61,877 bases of DNA from an uncultured Tenacibaculum sp. (GTDB taxonomy: Bacteria > Bacteroidota > Bacteroidia > Flavobacteriales > Flavobacteriaceae). Made by a program: the position numbers and the translations under genes. The notes below the pieces were generated by a model. It was not told the DNA's origin and searched no databases. It worked only from the letters and a program-made list of their open reading frames with translations. The stretch is taken from NCBI GenBank assembly GCA_947496185.1, contig CANMCD010000018.1, forward strand, positions 1 through 61,877, written 5' to 3'. Shown piece by piece: positions 26,438-36,051 of this stretch; the stretch's first letter is position 1, and each line of letters begins with the position of its first letter.

Positions 26438-28663
26438 TTAAATAAAAATAGATTTTGGGTTAAGTGATTCTTCTGTATTTTTTTTAGATAGCCAACCTAA
26501 TTTAACTGGTACGGTATACAATCTCCCAGGAGCAGTTCGTCTCCAAAAATGTCGTAAGCCAGGAACGATTACTTTTACTACGGGTAGAGATATGTCGGGT
26601 CTTGTTAGGTCAAGATATAGTGTTTCAAGTCCAATCTTTTTAGCAGAGTCTACGCAGAGTTTTAACGCATTTTGTATGTTTTTTTCACACAAATCAGGGA
26701 AGTCTTTAATAATGTTTTTTTTTAATCCAGATTGAGGAGCTAAATAAGTGTCTGTTTCAAAGTTGACAGTATTTAACCAATTGACGAATATAGGATCTGT
26801 AGTTAAATATGAATTATTTTGCACGATAGGTAAAAGTTGATTAAGTTCAATTATAGCTCTTTCAAGTGCAATTTTAGCTTCTACATGTGCTCCGAATGCA
26901 TATAGTATTTTGCGTTTTTTTTCAGATTTAGCATAAGATATAGCTACAAACGTAGGAATTCCTATATCTGTTGTAATGTCTAATACATGAATATCTCGAC
27001 CTATAGTGTGATAATATTGAATGACTTCGTTTATATAAGTGTTTTCAGTATTTGATAAATCTACTTCAGGACGTTTAATTCTGTTATACCACCAAATAGC
27101 TGCAGCATCACGTTCTACTAATTCTAAAAAACCTTGTAAAATAGCTTCCTCTCTTGTGTTGCCAGCTGCACTTCCATTTGAATCTGGATATGAGTATAAA
27201 TTATATTCGTCTTTACCTGGATATTGAGAATAACTAAAACAAGAAGGGACGTATTTATACGATTTGTTGGTAAGTGAATAAAAAGGAGTCCAGTCCATTA
27301 TTTCTTTTTTATTGAATCTAATGGGAGTATATTCATAAAACTTATTTATTTTATTATTAATACTACTTCTGTTATCATATTGTTTTTCACTAAACAACAT
27401 ACATTCATTAGGAAGAATAGCATTATGTAATTCTTCATAACTGGCTTTGATAGCGTATTCATCTCCATGGTATAGCAAGCTGTACCTTTCAATAGCTTCA
27501 CACAAAGCACCTGTCTTTGCTTGAATATTGTTTTTCCCTTTTCCTCCATTACCACTTCTTAAGTGATGATTAAACCAAAATAAAGAAGTACTTTGCAGGG
27601 CTCTGTTTTTTCCAGAAGAAAAGTTATAGATTGGTGTTCCTTCTTTTTTGTGGTAAGGGGTAACTTCTGGAATAACTCCTGTAATATTACTGATATGATG
27701 TTTGTGTTTTGCGAAAGTTTCTTCAGGAGAAATAATTCTATAACCACCTAAAATAGAACTTGTAGGTGTTTTTTTTTCAAGAGAAATAGAAGGAGTTTTT
27801 CTACTTGAAACTTCAGAGTTTCCACAAACCGTACATTGTGGTCTTTTTACTAAATAATGTATACCTTTTTTTAGTGTCTTCGTATTAAATGATATAATTT
27901 GATTGGTGATAGTGTCATTTTCTCCATGATAAAAGTATTTGATTATTTCTAATACTGATAGGTTGTAAGCTGTTTGTTCAGAAATAGGATGTGTTGGTTT
28001 TATTTTTTCTTTTGAAGTTAAAGAAGAATAAAACGTTGTAAGTGGTTGGTTTAAGGTGAGTCTATGTTGTAAACATTTCCAGCATGCTGTGTCTTTTCCT
28101 GAAAAAAAAGGGCCTATTAAAACCTCTATATTACTCGGTTTTATAAGTAGCCAAGGAGTGTTATTCTTGAAATAATCAATGTTAATATCTTGAATTAAGT
28201 TGTTATTGTAGTCATCAGTTACGACTACATGTAAGTCAGGGGTATTGCTGATTTTTACTCCAGTATCTTTACATATAGAAAGAAAAGGAGAAGTGTTAAC
28301 TTCTCCTATCGTATGAATTTGAATAGATTTTTTAGTCAATACATTTTCTAAATGTTTAATAGAATACCCTAGTTGTTCCCAATACATAGTGACTTCAGAA
28401 GAAAAACTAGAATCACCATCTCTGATTATTCCTTTTTTTTCAAAAACAGTTAATATCTGAAATAACTCCAAAAAACTCATTTCTTTTGAAAGTCTATAAC
28501 AAAGTTCTTCTGTGGTGTACTGTTTTTTTTCAATCTTTTTTAAAACAGAGATCTCTTTTGGGTCAGCTATTTTGATTAAGTTTTGATTTGAAATTAAAGC
28601 ATATTCGCTATTATCAAGTTCGATAAATTGGAAGCCTGATTTTAATCTAGGAGTTTCTATCAT
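26438..28663 (-). CDS. Fused TOMM cyclodehydratase (leader-binding/E1-like domain plus YcaO domain)
   Basis: This protein would convert Cys, Ser or Thr of a peptide to azolines with ATP. The 741-residue protein starts with a winged-helix recognition part (about residues 1-85). An E1-like region follows (to about 300) with two CxxC pairs, in CWKCLQHRL and QCTVCGNS, that can bind structural zinc. The YcaO ATPase domain (about 305-741) has SGNGGKGKNNIQAKTGALCEAIERY-type nucleotide residues and FLELVERDAAAIWWYN. The C-terminal APGRLYTVPVKLGW is typical of TOMM YcaO proteins, but the canonical PxPxP end is replaced by NPKSIFI. No flavin dehydrogenase gene is adjacent, so products may remain azolines or the oxidase is elsewhere. 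Confidence 0.93.
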   Translation of the reverse strand: MIETPRLKSGFQFIELDNSEYALISNQNLIKIADPKEISVLKKIEKKQYTTEELCYRLSKEMSFLELFQILTVFEKKGIIRDGDSSFSSEVTMYWEQLGYSIKHLENVLTKKSIQIHTIGEVNTSPFLSICKDTGVKISNTPDLHVVVTDDYNNNLIQDINIDYFKNNTPWLLIKPSNIEVLIGPFFSGKDTACWKCLQHRLTLNQPLTTFYSSLTSKEKIKPTHPISEQTAYNLSVLEIIKYFYHGENDTITNQIISFNTKTLKKGIHYLVKRPQCTVCGNSEVSSRKTPSISLEKKTPTSSILGGYRIISPEETFAKHKHHISNITGVIPEVTPYHKKEGTPIYNFSSGKNRALQSTSLFWFNHHLRSGNGGKGKNNIQAKTGALCEAIERYSLLYHGDEYAIKASYEELHNAILPNECMLFSEKQYDNRSSINNKINKFYEYTPIRFNKKEIMDWTPFYSLTNKSYKYVPSCFSYSQYPGKDEYNLYSYPDSNGSAAGNTREEAILQGFLELVERDAAAIWWYNRIKRPEVDLSNTENTYINEVIQYYHTIGRDIHVLDITTDIGIPTFVAISYAKSEKKRKILYAFGAHVEAKIALERAIIELNQLLPIVQNNSYLTTDPIFVNWLNTVNFETDTYLAPQSGLKKNIIKDFPDLCEKNIQNALKLCVDSAKKIGLETLYLDLTRPDISLPVVKVIVPGLRHFWRRTAPGRLYTVPVKLGWLSKKNTEESLNPKSIFI

Positions 28664-28689
28664 GTTTTATCTATAGTATTCGTGAAAAA

Positions 28690-29448
28690 TTATGAGCAAG
28701 TCATAATTATTTCAGGTTTTTCTTCATCACTGGCTTTTGCTTCTAGTATCATGTCTACATTAGGTACATAAGAAGGCATCATTAATGTAATTTCTGAATT
28801 ATTTAGTTCTTTTTCAGTAAAAGGTAGCGTTAAAAAACTTTGAGGATCATCATAAGAAATAATTTTTTTTACATGTCCCATAGGGTCATCACTATGATAA
28901 GCTTCAATTAATAAAGGGGATTCTTTGATTATATATGGAGCACCATCATGTACTTCTTTTGAGGAAAGATATAAAGTAGGCCACCTAATGTCATAATCGA
29001 AAATAACCTGAGTGTTTTTTGGTAAAATCATTCCACAACCAGGCCAAACATTACCTTCTTCATCAGTCCATACATTAATAAATTCTTCAGTGTTTTCTAA
29101 TTTTTCCATTAGAGCTTTTAGCTCTTCAGAATTAGGGTTTTCACTTTGTTTAAGTAAGTCTTCTAAGCTTTTTTTAAGTTTAATATATTCGGGATTAGTT
29201 TTTTTTCCATTTGTTAAAAAAGCAAGCGAGTTAGCTGGGTTAAATAAATTTTTATAAAGCTCTTCATCTGCTGCGCAGGCTAAACATAGTTTAAAGTATC
29301 TTTTTGTTATGTGATAAACTTTCAGTTTGGCTTCTTGTCCATCATCAGTAAATAAATCAGGGGAATCGATGACTGATGATAACATTGCAGATGCAGTTTT
29401 CGAATTTTTAAGAGCAATTTCTTTTTTAGTTTCTTCTGATGTTTTCAT
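28690..29448 (-). CDS. Unrecognised 252-residue protein of the TOMM operon
   Basis: No family was recognised. The protein is soluble and acidic, with no signal peptide or membrane helix. Residues ~1-125 are mainly helical, rich in Lys and Glu, and include LCLACAADEE. Residues ~125-252 look beta-rich (NVWPGCGMILPKN, FDYDIRWPTLYL, LTLPFTEKEL). The last residues are MTCS, the only place where Thr, Cys and Ser adjoin at the C-terminus. It lies between the kinase fusion and the cyclodehydratase genes (gaps 16 and 26 bp). It could be a substrate, a substrate carrier, or an effector regulated by the kinase. All three are inference. Confidence 0.75.
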   Translation of the reverse strand: MKTSEETKKEIALKNSKTASAMLSSVIDSPDLFTDDGQEAKLKVYHITKRYFKLCLACAADEELYKNLFNPANSLAFLTNGKKTNPEYIKLKKSLEDLLKQSENPNSEELKALMEKLENTEEFINVWTDEEGNVWPGCGMILPKNTQVIFDYDIRWPTLYLSSKEVHDGAPYIIKESPLLIEAYHSDDPMGHVKKIISYDDPQSFLTLPFTEKELNNSEITLMMPSYVPNVDMILEAKASDEEKPEIIMTCS

Positions 29449-29464
29449 TAATATGTATTTACTA

Positions 29465-32400
29465 TTATAATTGATTTATTTTTATATAATTTTTAACCTG
29501 ATTTTCTAGAGTTTTTGTGTTTTGTTTTTTAGCAATTTCAATGGCTCTACTAAAATTATTTTTTACATCTTGAGAAGCTATTTTATCTCTCTCATAAAGA
29601 GCTACTCCAGTCAAAAAATATAATGTTGATAAAAAACCCATTTCACCACTATTTTCTGCCCAATTAATTGCTCTGTGGCTTTTAAGTAGGGCTTCTTCAA
29701 ACTGAGAATTATTGATTAGTGTGTCAATGAGTACACCTTCTAGATAAGAGTGGAGATAGGTTTGTTTTGACTCAAGTCTTACTTTTGAAAAGTTTTCTTG
29801 AGAAGCTATGTCATGGACTAACCAATTATTGAATACGTTAGAGTATTCTGATAAGAAATTGATTTCAGGGTTTTTATTAAAGAATATCGCATTTGTAGCA
29901 TGTAGTTCTTGAATCCATTTACGATCTCTGATAAGCCAAGCAACCTGCATTTTATATACAAGAGTTATAGCCATTGACGGTAAGTGCTTTATTTGCTTTG
30001 CCCATTTTTCACTTTGATTTAAATGATCTTTTGATTTTTCTATTTTTCCTAGTAGGGCTAAACTAAATGCATAATTACTATGTGCATGACATTTAGGGTC
30101 AATACCATTTTTATATGATAATTCATAATCAATTTCACTATTATATAAGGAAAGACATTCTTCATGATGTTTTGCTGCTTTTTCAGGAAAGCCATCAGTC
30201 GTATAATACAATCCAAGAAGTGGTAAACTATCAACTAAGTTTTGTCTGTTATAATTTTTTCTAGATTTAGCGATCATCGATTTGATGATTTTTTTAGCTT
30301 CTTGTCTATTAGAACGCATGTGATGATACTGAGATAATACCCAATTACCAGTATGGTCAAATTCTATTAGGTTTTCTTTTTCTATGAACTCTTTGTCATT
30401 TTTTAATATATCTTCAAGTTGTAATGCTCTTTTGGAGTAATTAGCAATACTTTCAGATCCATATCCCTCTAATATCATTAGAGTAGGGATTATTATTCGA
30501 TTTATCTCTAACTCATAAAGTAATGTTTGATTATTTTTAGCTAATTTATTGATCCATTTTAAGCATATTATACATTCGTTATATGCTTCTTGGTTTAAGG
30601 ATTTACGTAAAGATTCTTTTGCTTTTTTTATTCCGTATAATAAAGCTTTATCGTACATTCCTGCTTTTCCATAATGTTTTGCAAGGATAAAAGGAGTTTC
30701 TGTTTTTATATCATCGAAATAATTTTCAATGGAATTAGCGATGTTTAAGTGATATTCAGTAAGTTTTGTTTCAATAATACTAGAATAAGCCGCATCTTTA
30801 ATTAAATCGTGACGAAAAATGTATATTTCGTTTTGAACCCTTCTGTGTTTGTATATCAAATCTGACTCTAATAGGGTGGTAAGGTCATTTTGTATCGTAT
30901 CTTCATTTTTTAAGGAAGAAGATACTAATAGATCATAACTGAATTCTTTACCAATACAAGAAGCTAGTTGTGCAGTTTCTTTCGCTAAGCCTAAGCGATC
31001 TAATTTAGCATTTAATAAATCGTTGAGTGTAGCGGGAATTTTTTCATCAATGTTTGAGACAATATCATAAATATCGTTTTTTAGCTGTATATGTTTTTCT
31101 TCTAAAAGCATGTTTGTAAGCTCTTCAACGAATAAAGGAATGCCACCTGATTTTCCTAGAGTATAAGATAATAGATTGTCAGAAATTGAACTATGTTTTA
31201 ATATTTCTTTGATTAATTGTTGGGTGTTTTCTTTAGATAGCGTGTGTAAATTAATTTGAGATAAATTATGTTTTACTGATGACGAATCTAGTGGTGTTCT
31301 CGATGTTATTATTAATAAACATTGATGCTTGTCTATGTCTTTTGTTAAAAATTTAATAAAATCTATAGTAGTTGGGTCAGCCCAGTGTAAATCTTCTACA
31401 ACAAGTAGAAAACGTCCTTTTAAATTAATTTGAATAATACATTCTTTAAGTATTTTAAAAAGTAATTGTTTTTGCTCCTTCGGAGGAATAATATTAATAT
31501 TATACTCGCTAGTTAAAGGAATCGAAAGCCAAGAGCATAATATAGGTAAGCTTTCTTTTTCCAAATTTCCGATATCAGATAATATTTGTTTGAGTTTTCT
31601 TACCGTTTTTTCTGTGTTATTAGAATTGGTAATTTCCCAATATTCTTTCAACATAGTAAAAAAAGGAAAGAGTGCATTATTTTGTTGTTCTGGAAGACAT
31701 CTACATTGTTTAATATTTACATTGTGTGATTGTACTTCTTTTTTTATTTCATGTGCCAATTTAGATTTACCTATTCCTGCTTGCCCACATAATAAAATTG
31801 TATGCCCTTTTTTATCTACCTTATTCCATAAGGTTAAAATGTTTTTTTTCTCTTTGTTTCTACCTATTAGTTTTCTGTTTACTGACCAGGGTTTTAAAGA
31901 AGACATTGCTTCTGCTTCTTTTTCTCCTATTAATTTATAAGTATCAAATTCAAATTTTTCTTTTAATTGATTAGTCTTAAATTTTTCAAATTCTAAAAAA
32001 GGAGAAAGTATTTTTTTTGAAGTTTCACTAACTAATACATTTCCATAATTGGCTTCATAAGCTAGGTCAAAAGCTTTAGATGCAGTATTCCCTTCGGGTA
32101 AATGATTTCGTTGAATTAAACAAGTGCCTGTATGTAGGCCAATTTGTATACGCAGCGAAATTCCATACTGTCGATTTAATAAGACACCTCTTTTTTTAAT
32201 ATCATGAATTAAATCTAAAGCAGTTCTTCCGGCTCTTCGTGCATCTGTATCGTTAGATTCAGGGTAGCCAAAGTAAACAATGAGGTTGTTTAGAAAAGTT
32301 CCCGAAACATATCCGCCATTTCTAATAGCAGCATCTTTACATAGATTTAATTGATCTTTTATAATAGTTTCTTGTACTTCTAGGTTTATAGCTTTATTAT

Positions 32401-33417
32401 TCTCTATAGATAATTTTAAACAAAGTATAGTTAATTGTTTTCTTGAACTGAAATTACTACTGAAAAAACTATTATTTCTTTCAGTTAATTCATTAAGGTT
32501 TTTAGGTTGATATTCTTTTTTTGGAATAGTACCTACCAATGTGTTGAAATTAATTAGATCAAATTGTTTGTATATATCTTTAGAACTCTCTGCTCTATTT
32601 TTTTGATTTTTTTCTAGAACTCTTCTAAGTATGTTGGCGAGATCATGACCTAAAATAAAAGAAGGAATGGGTACATTAGTAGAGCTTAATTGCTTTTGAA
32701 AAACTTCAGCAACAGAATTTCCGTTCATTATGGGAGTACCAGTTAAACATTCTATGACGAGAAGCCCCCAGGCGTATAAATCGGATTTAATCGTTGGTGG
32801 TTCACCTCTTAATTGTTCTGGGGCGCTATATAGAGGAGTTCCTAGTATATCTTGAGTAACAGTCAGGTTTTTGTAATCAACTGAACGAAAATTATGAGTA
32901 AATGCTCCCACTCCAAAATCCAAAACTTTGACATGATTTCTTGAGTTTAATTTAGAAATCATAATGTTGTGTGGTTTTAAATCTCGATGAACGATCCCTT
33001 TATCATGAGCACAAACTAGGGCATCTAATACCTGTTTCATTATTTCAGCCATTTCATTTGCTGAAAGTCCATTACTTTTTGTGATGTAATTTCTTAAAGT
33101 TTCTCCCTCAATATATTCAAAAACTGCAAAAGGTATTCCGTTATCTAAGTATCCTTTATCTAGTAGTTTTACTATATTAGGGTGACTTATCCCTGCACAT
33201 ATTTTGGTTTCTCTTTCGAAACGGTCAAATTGTCTTTTTTAATTTGCTCGTTTTCATTAGGGCTAATTTTTATGGTTTTAATAGCAACAAGTTGATTTGT
33301 ACTTTGTTGTTTGGCTTTTAGTACTAGCCCATATCCACCTTCTCCAATTTTTTCTAATAGAATATAGTTTTTTATTTTCTTTTTTTGAAAAAAAGAAAAA
33401 TGAGATGATTCCATCAT
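29465..33417 (-). pseudogene. TOMM-system Ser/Thr kinase-cyclase-ATPase-TPR protein, kinase domain interrupted by a one-base frameshift
   Basis: The gene starts at ATG 33417 with the kinase N-lobe (GEGGYG loop, VAIK lysine). That frame ends at a stop at 33187-33189. The rest of the kinase is in another frame, from about 33235 down: FERETKICAGISHPNIV, the HRDLKPHN catalytic loop, DFGVG, SAPEQLRG. Adding one A to the run of six at 33235-33240 restores one frame of 1,317 codons. After the kinase come a class III cyclase-like domain without its metal Asp residues, an ATPase with GQAGIGKSKL and LLVVEDLHWAD, and TPR-like repeats to the C-terminus. The order matches the TOMM system kinase/cyclase fusion family (TIGR03903, from memory). 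It may be a pseudogene, a sequencing error, or a slippage-dependent gene. Confidence 0.85.
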
Positions 33418-33462
33418 TTTGTTTTGTATAAGTAGTTAATTTATTGGATTTTTTATCCTGAT

Positions 33463-34395
33463 TTATGCTAATAAAGGTTCTTTTGTTATTTTAAATTTTG
33501 GAAAACCAAATCGTAACTTCCCTTTTTTTCTTTCAATAATATTTGCAAATAGAAATCCATAGGGTTGTAGGTTTATAAGGTTTTTTCGTAAGCGATATAT
33601 TAAAGTATTGATATAATAGGCATCAATTTCTTTGAGTAATTCTTTACTAAGATCTCTATAGACATCCTCCATGTTAACCCAACCACAAGAATCACTATTT
33701 AATCCACAAGTAATATCTTTTTGCTTTTCCTTAATCAGATAAAACAGTAGGTGATTAAATGTACGATTACCTAAATCAAGCTCTAAGTCATTAATTTCAA
33801 TTTTAGAAAAAATACTTTCTTCATCAAGACTGACTTGTAACTTAAAACAAGCATTTTGAGTTATATCACTATTTAATACAGTAGTTGCTAAGCATTCGTT
33901 TTTTATAAACTTATACTTCTTATCATGAATAATTGAAGTTTTACCGTGAATAAGTTCTATTTCCTCTTCTTCATTATCCATAACCCATTTGTTTATGTTA
34001 TGTTGGAAAATACAGATTTTTGAGTTTTTCTTCTCGAAAATCACACCTTTGTCTAGAATAATATCTTCTAAATTATTATCGATATTTTGAAGGAAGCTTT
34101 TTGGAGTATCTAGGTTGATAATTTTCCATATTTCAGATTGAGAGTTTGAAAATCGGATGGTATCGTTAATTTTTAACTTATATGTCGTATGATGAATTAT
34201 TTTGGAATTTATAATTGTTCCATTACTACTAAAGTCTGTTATTTGCCAACAGTCATTTTCCCAGTGTATGATTGCATGTTTACGAGAAACGTCATTTCCG
34301 TTTATAACAGATACATTATTAGGGTCTCTACCAATAGTGTGTTGGGTGAGAACAGTAAAAACATTACTGTTCGATGATTTTTTAATTGTGGCCAT
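33463..34395 (-). CDS. FHA domain protein with C-terminal winged-helix domain
   Basis: A 310-residue protein with an N-terminal FHA domain (about residues 1-95) that shows the phosphothreonine-binding motifs: IGRD, DVSRKHA and DFSSNGTIIN. The C-terminal part (about 205-300) resembles an OmpR/SARP-like winged helix (LDLGNRTFNHLLFYLIKEK, VYRDLSKEL, YINTLIYRLRKNL). It is the first gene of the operon, 45 bp upstream of the kinase gene. The pair suggests that the kinase phosphorylates a threonine recognised by this protein, which then acts on transcription. Direct DNA binding is inferred from the fold only. Confidence 0.85.
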   Translation of the reverse strand: MATIKKSSNSNVFTVLTQHTIGRDPNNVSVINGNDVSRKHAIIHWENDCWQITDFSSNGTIINSKIIHHTTYKLKINDTIRFSNSQSEIWKIINLDTPKSFLQNIDNNLEDIILDKGVIFEKKNSKICIFQHNINKWVMDNEEEEIELIHGKTSIIHDKKYKFIKNECLATTVLNSDITQNACFKLQVSLDEESIFSKIEINDLELDLGNRTFNHLLFYLIKEKQKDITCGLNSDSCGWVNMEDVYRDLSKELLKEIDAYYINTLIYRLRKNLINLQPYGFLFANIIERKKGKLRFGFPKFKITKEPLLA

Positions 34396-34539
34396 GTCAA
34401 GGAAACGTATTAATATTTGAATGTTAATTTTTAAAAATTAACATTTTATTCAATATTCTGAGGGGACCTGAATTCAAAATTTATTTTAATGATTCTGAGT
34501 ACTTGACTAGTATGAAATATTAAACAAAAAAGAAAAAAA

Positions 34540-34864
34540 TATTCACTATGTTTATGAAAAATTAGACTTGTTATTTACAACTTAACCATAATTTTAATTT
34601 AAAAAAATGTTATTTTAGGTAATTCCACAAGTTAATATGTTAGCATCAAGCTTTTTCAAGATTGTTGGGTTTTTACCTATTACTATATATACTATGAGTA
34701 ATCAAATATAATGTTTAGGTGAAATAATTCACGGTTTTTAGATAGTTAAAAAGTGTTAAATTTTTGTTCTTGCTCCCTATTAAACCTGTTATGGTCTGGC
34801 TTTTAGTATGCTGTAATTTTTCTCTTTTAATGAAAAAATTATAGTTTTATTATTCACTATGTTT
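34540..34864. repeat. 14-bp direct repeats upstream of the FHA gene
   Basis: TATTCACTATGTTT is found at 34540-34553 and again at 34851-34864, on the same strand and 311 bp apart. Both copies sit in the long leader region of the TOMM operon. They may be a binding site or the trace of a small duplication. Confidence 0.4.
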
Positions 34865-34950
34865 TTGAGGGAAATAATTAAATGAGCTTTTTGATTTTTC
34901 ACATGTGAATGGGAGTATTTTGGGTATTTATCTTTTTATAAAAAAAGATA

Positions 34951-34988
34951 GCCCTCATTTTTAATGTTTCTTAAAAAAAAATGAGGGC
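34951..34988 (-). terminator. Terminator downstream of hutG
   Basis: The stem GCCCTCATTTTT/AAAAATGAGGGC (34951-34962 and about 34977-34988) lies 29 bp beyond the hutG stop. On the minus strand it is followed by TATC and a seven-T run. Confidence 0.8.
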
Positions 34989-35016
34989 AGTTATATTTTT
35001 TAGACGTATTTGTAGT

Positions 35017-36030
35017 TTAATTGAGGTAATTCATCTTTCCTTTTATAAAATCTGAAATTAAATAACTAATAAACTTTCCAACTTGAGCCGCTGTAGTAGG
35101 ATCATTCTTGATAACTGGAGCTCCTTCACAAAGATGGAGGTAAGATGATGTATTATTTTTTGCAAAGTGATAAACAAATTGTCTTGTCTGTTGTGGGGTA
35201 AAACCACTTGGAGTCATTGCACTACTAGGGAAATTTTGAACACAATCAAGGTCAATTTCTATGCCCAATGATTTGTCTGATAAAAATTTACCTGCTTTAT
35301 TTAGTTCTTCGTTAAAAGAAATTGTACGATATACTTCCAACTCTTCAAACGTATTGAAATCGATGTTAGGATTATTATTTATCAGATCAAAAATATATTG
35401 CGGTGTATAGTTTTCGTGTAGACCAAACATAAAATATTTATTGATAAAACCTTCTTCTAAAGCATAAGAAAAACCATTACCGCTATGGCGTTCTTCTAAG
35501 CGTCTAAGGTCAGTGTGAGCATCAAAATTAATTACATTTATAGCCTGTTTTTTTGCTAAAGATAACCCTTTTAAATTTCCATATGCATTGTTATGACCTC
35601 CACCAATTATAATGGGAATTTTATGGCTTTCAATAATTGTTTGGATAATATCAGAAACAGCCTTATCGATAGTTTTTACTAATTGATCTCCTACAATTGG
35701 ATCACCATCAAATTTTTCAACTTCTTTTAGGTAATCTAAATAGCCTAATATCAAAATCTCTTTACCATCAATAAATTGGTTTTGTTGTGTGTTTAAAAAA
35801 GCTTTTATGGCAGGGATAAAAGCAGAATGAGCTCCACCAATTCCTTTATTCATACGAACACCAATGTCTTCTGGAATTCCTAAAATGACAAATTTAGCAT
35901 GTGACTTATTAAGTGCTTCGTCTAGAGGGATACTAGTATCAATTGTAATTACATTTTCACCGAGTTTAATCTCTCCTTTGCGTGTGGTTATAAAACCTGT
36001 AAGTTCTTTTTTATTGAATGTAACTAGCAT
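35017..36030 (-). CDS. hutG: Formimidoylglutamase (HutG, arginase/ureohydrolase family)
   Basis: Hydrolyses N-formimidoyl-L-glutamate to glutamate and formamide, the last step of histidine breakdown in this branch. The 337-residue protein has the dinuclear manganese motifs of the family: GGGHNNAYG, NFDAHTDLR and EIDLDCV. It is 21 bp downstream of hutI, which fixes its role as HutG and not agmatinase or arginase. hutH and hutU are not in the window. Confidence 0.88.
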   Translation of the reverse strand: MLVTFNKKELTGFITTRKGEIKLGENVITIDTSIPLDEALNKSHAKFVILGIPEDIGVRMNKGIGGAHSAFIPAIKAFLNTQQNQFIDGKEILILGYLDYLKEVEKFDGDPIVGDQLVKTIDKAVSDIIQTIIESHKIPIIIGGGHNNAYGNLKGLSLAKKQAINVINFDAHTDLRRLEERHSGNGFSYALEEGFINKYFMFGLHENYTPQYIFDLINNNPNIDFNTFEELEVYRTISFNEELNKAGKFLSDKSLGIEIDLDCVQNFPSSAMTPSGFTPQQTRQFVYHFAKNNTSSYLHLCEGAPVIKNDPTTAAQVGKFISYLISDFIKGKMNYLN

Positions 36031-36051
36031 TTGTTTTCGATTGATTAAAAA

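Larger units (their letters stand above)
34396..35016. other. 621-bp intergenic region upstream of the TOMM operon
   Basis: No gene was found; the longest ATG-started frames are about 24 codons and not Cys/Ser/Thr-rich, so no precursor peptide is hidden here. A 14-bp direct repeat TATTCACTATGTTT occurs at 34540-34553 and 34851-34864. On the minus strand TATATTTG (complement of 34703-34710) fits the -7 consensus and could drive the FHA gene with a leader of about 300 nt, though the -33 match is poor. Confidence 0.4.

Noticed and set aside
33228-33245. Canonical -1 programmed frameshift site (A AAA AAG) in the kinase gene
   Set aside because: The heptamer is present in the sequence but not in the required phase; the zero-frame codons are ATT AAA AAA GAC. 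Slippage on the A-run remains possible but is not the classical signal.
34621-34710. Short frames as TOMM precursor peptide
   Set aside because: The longest (about 24 codons) has no cysteine and few Ser/Thr at its end, no leader-like part and no promoter in place.
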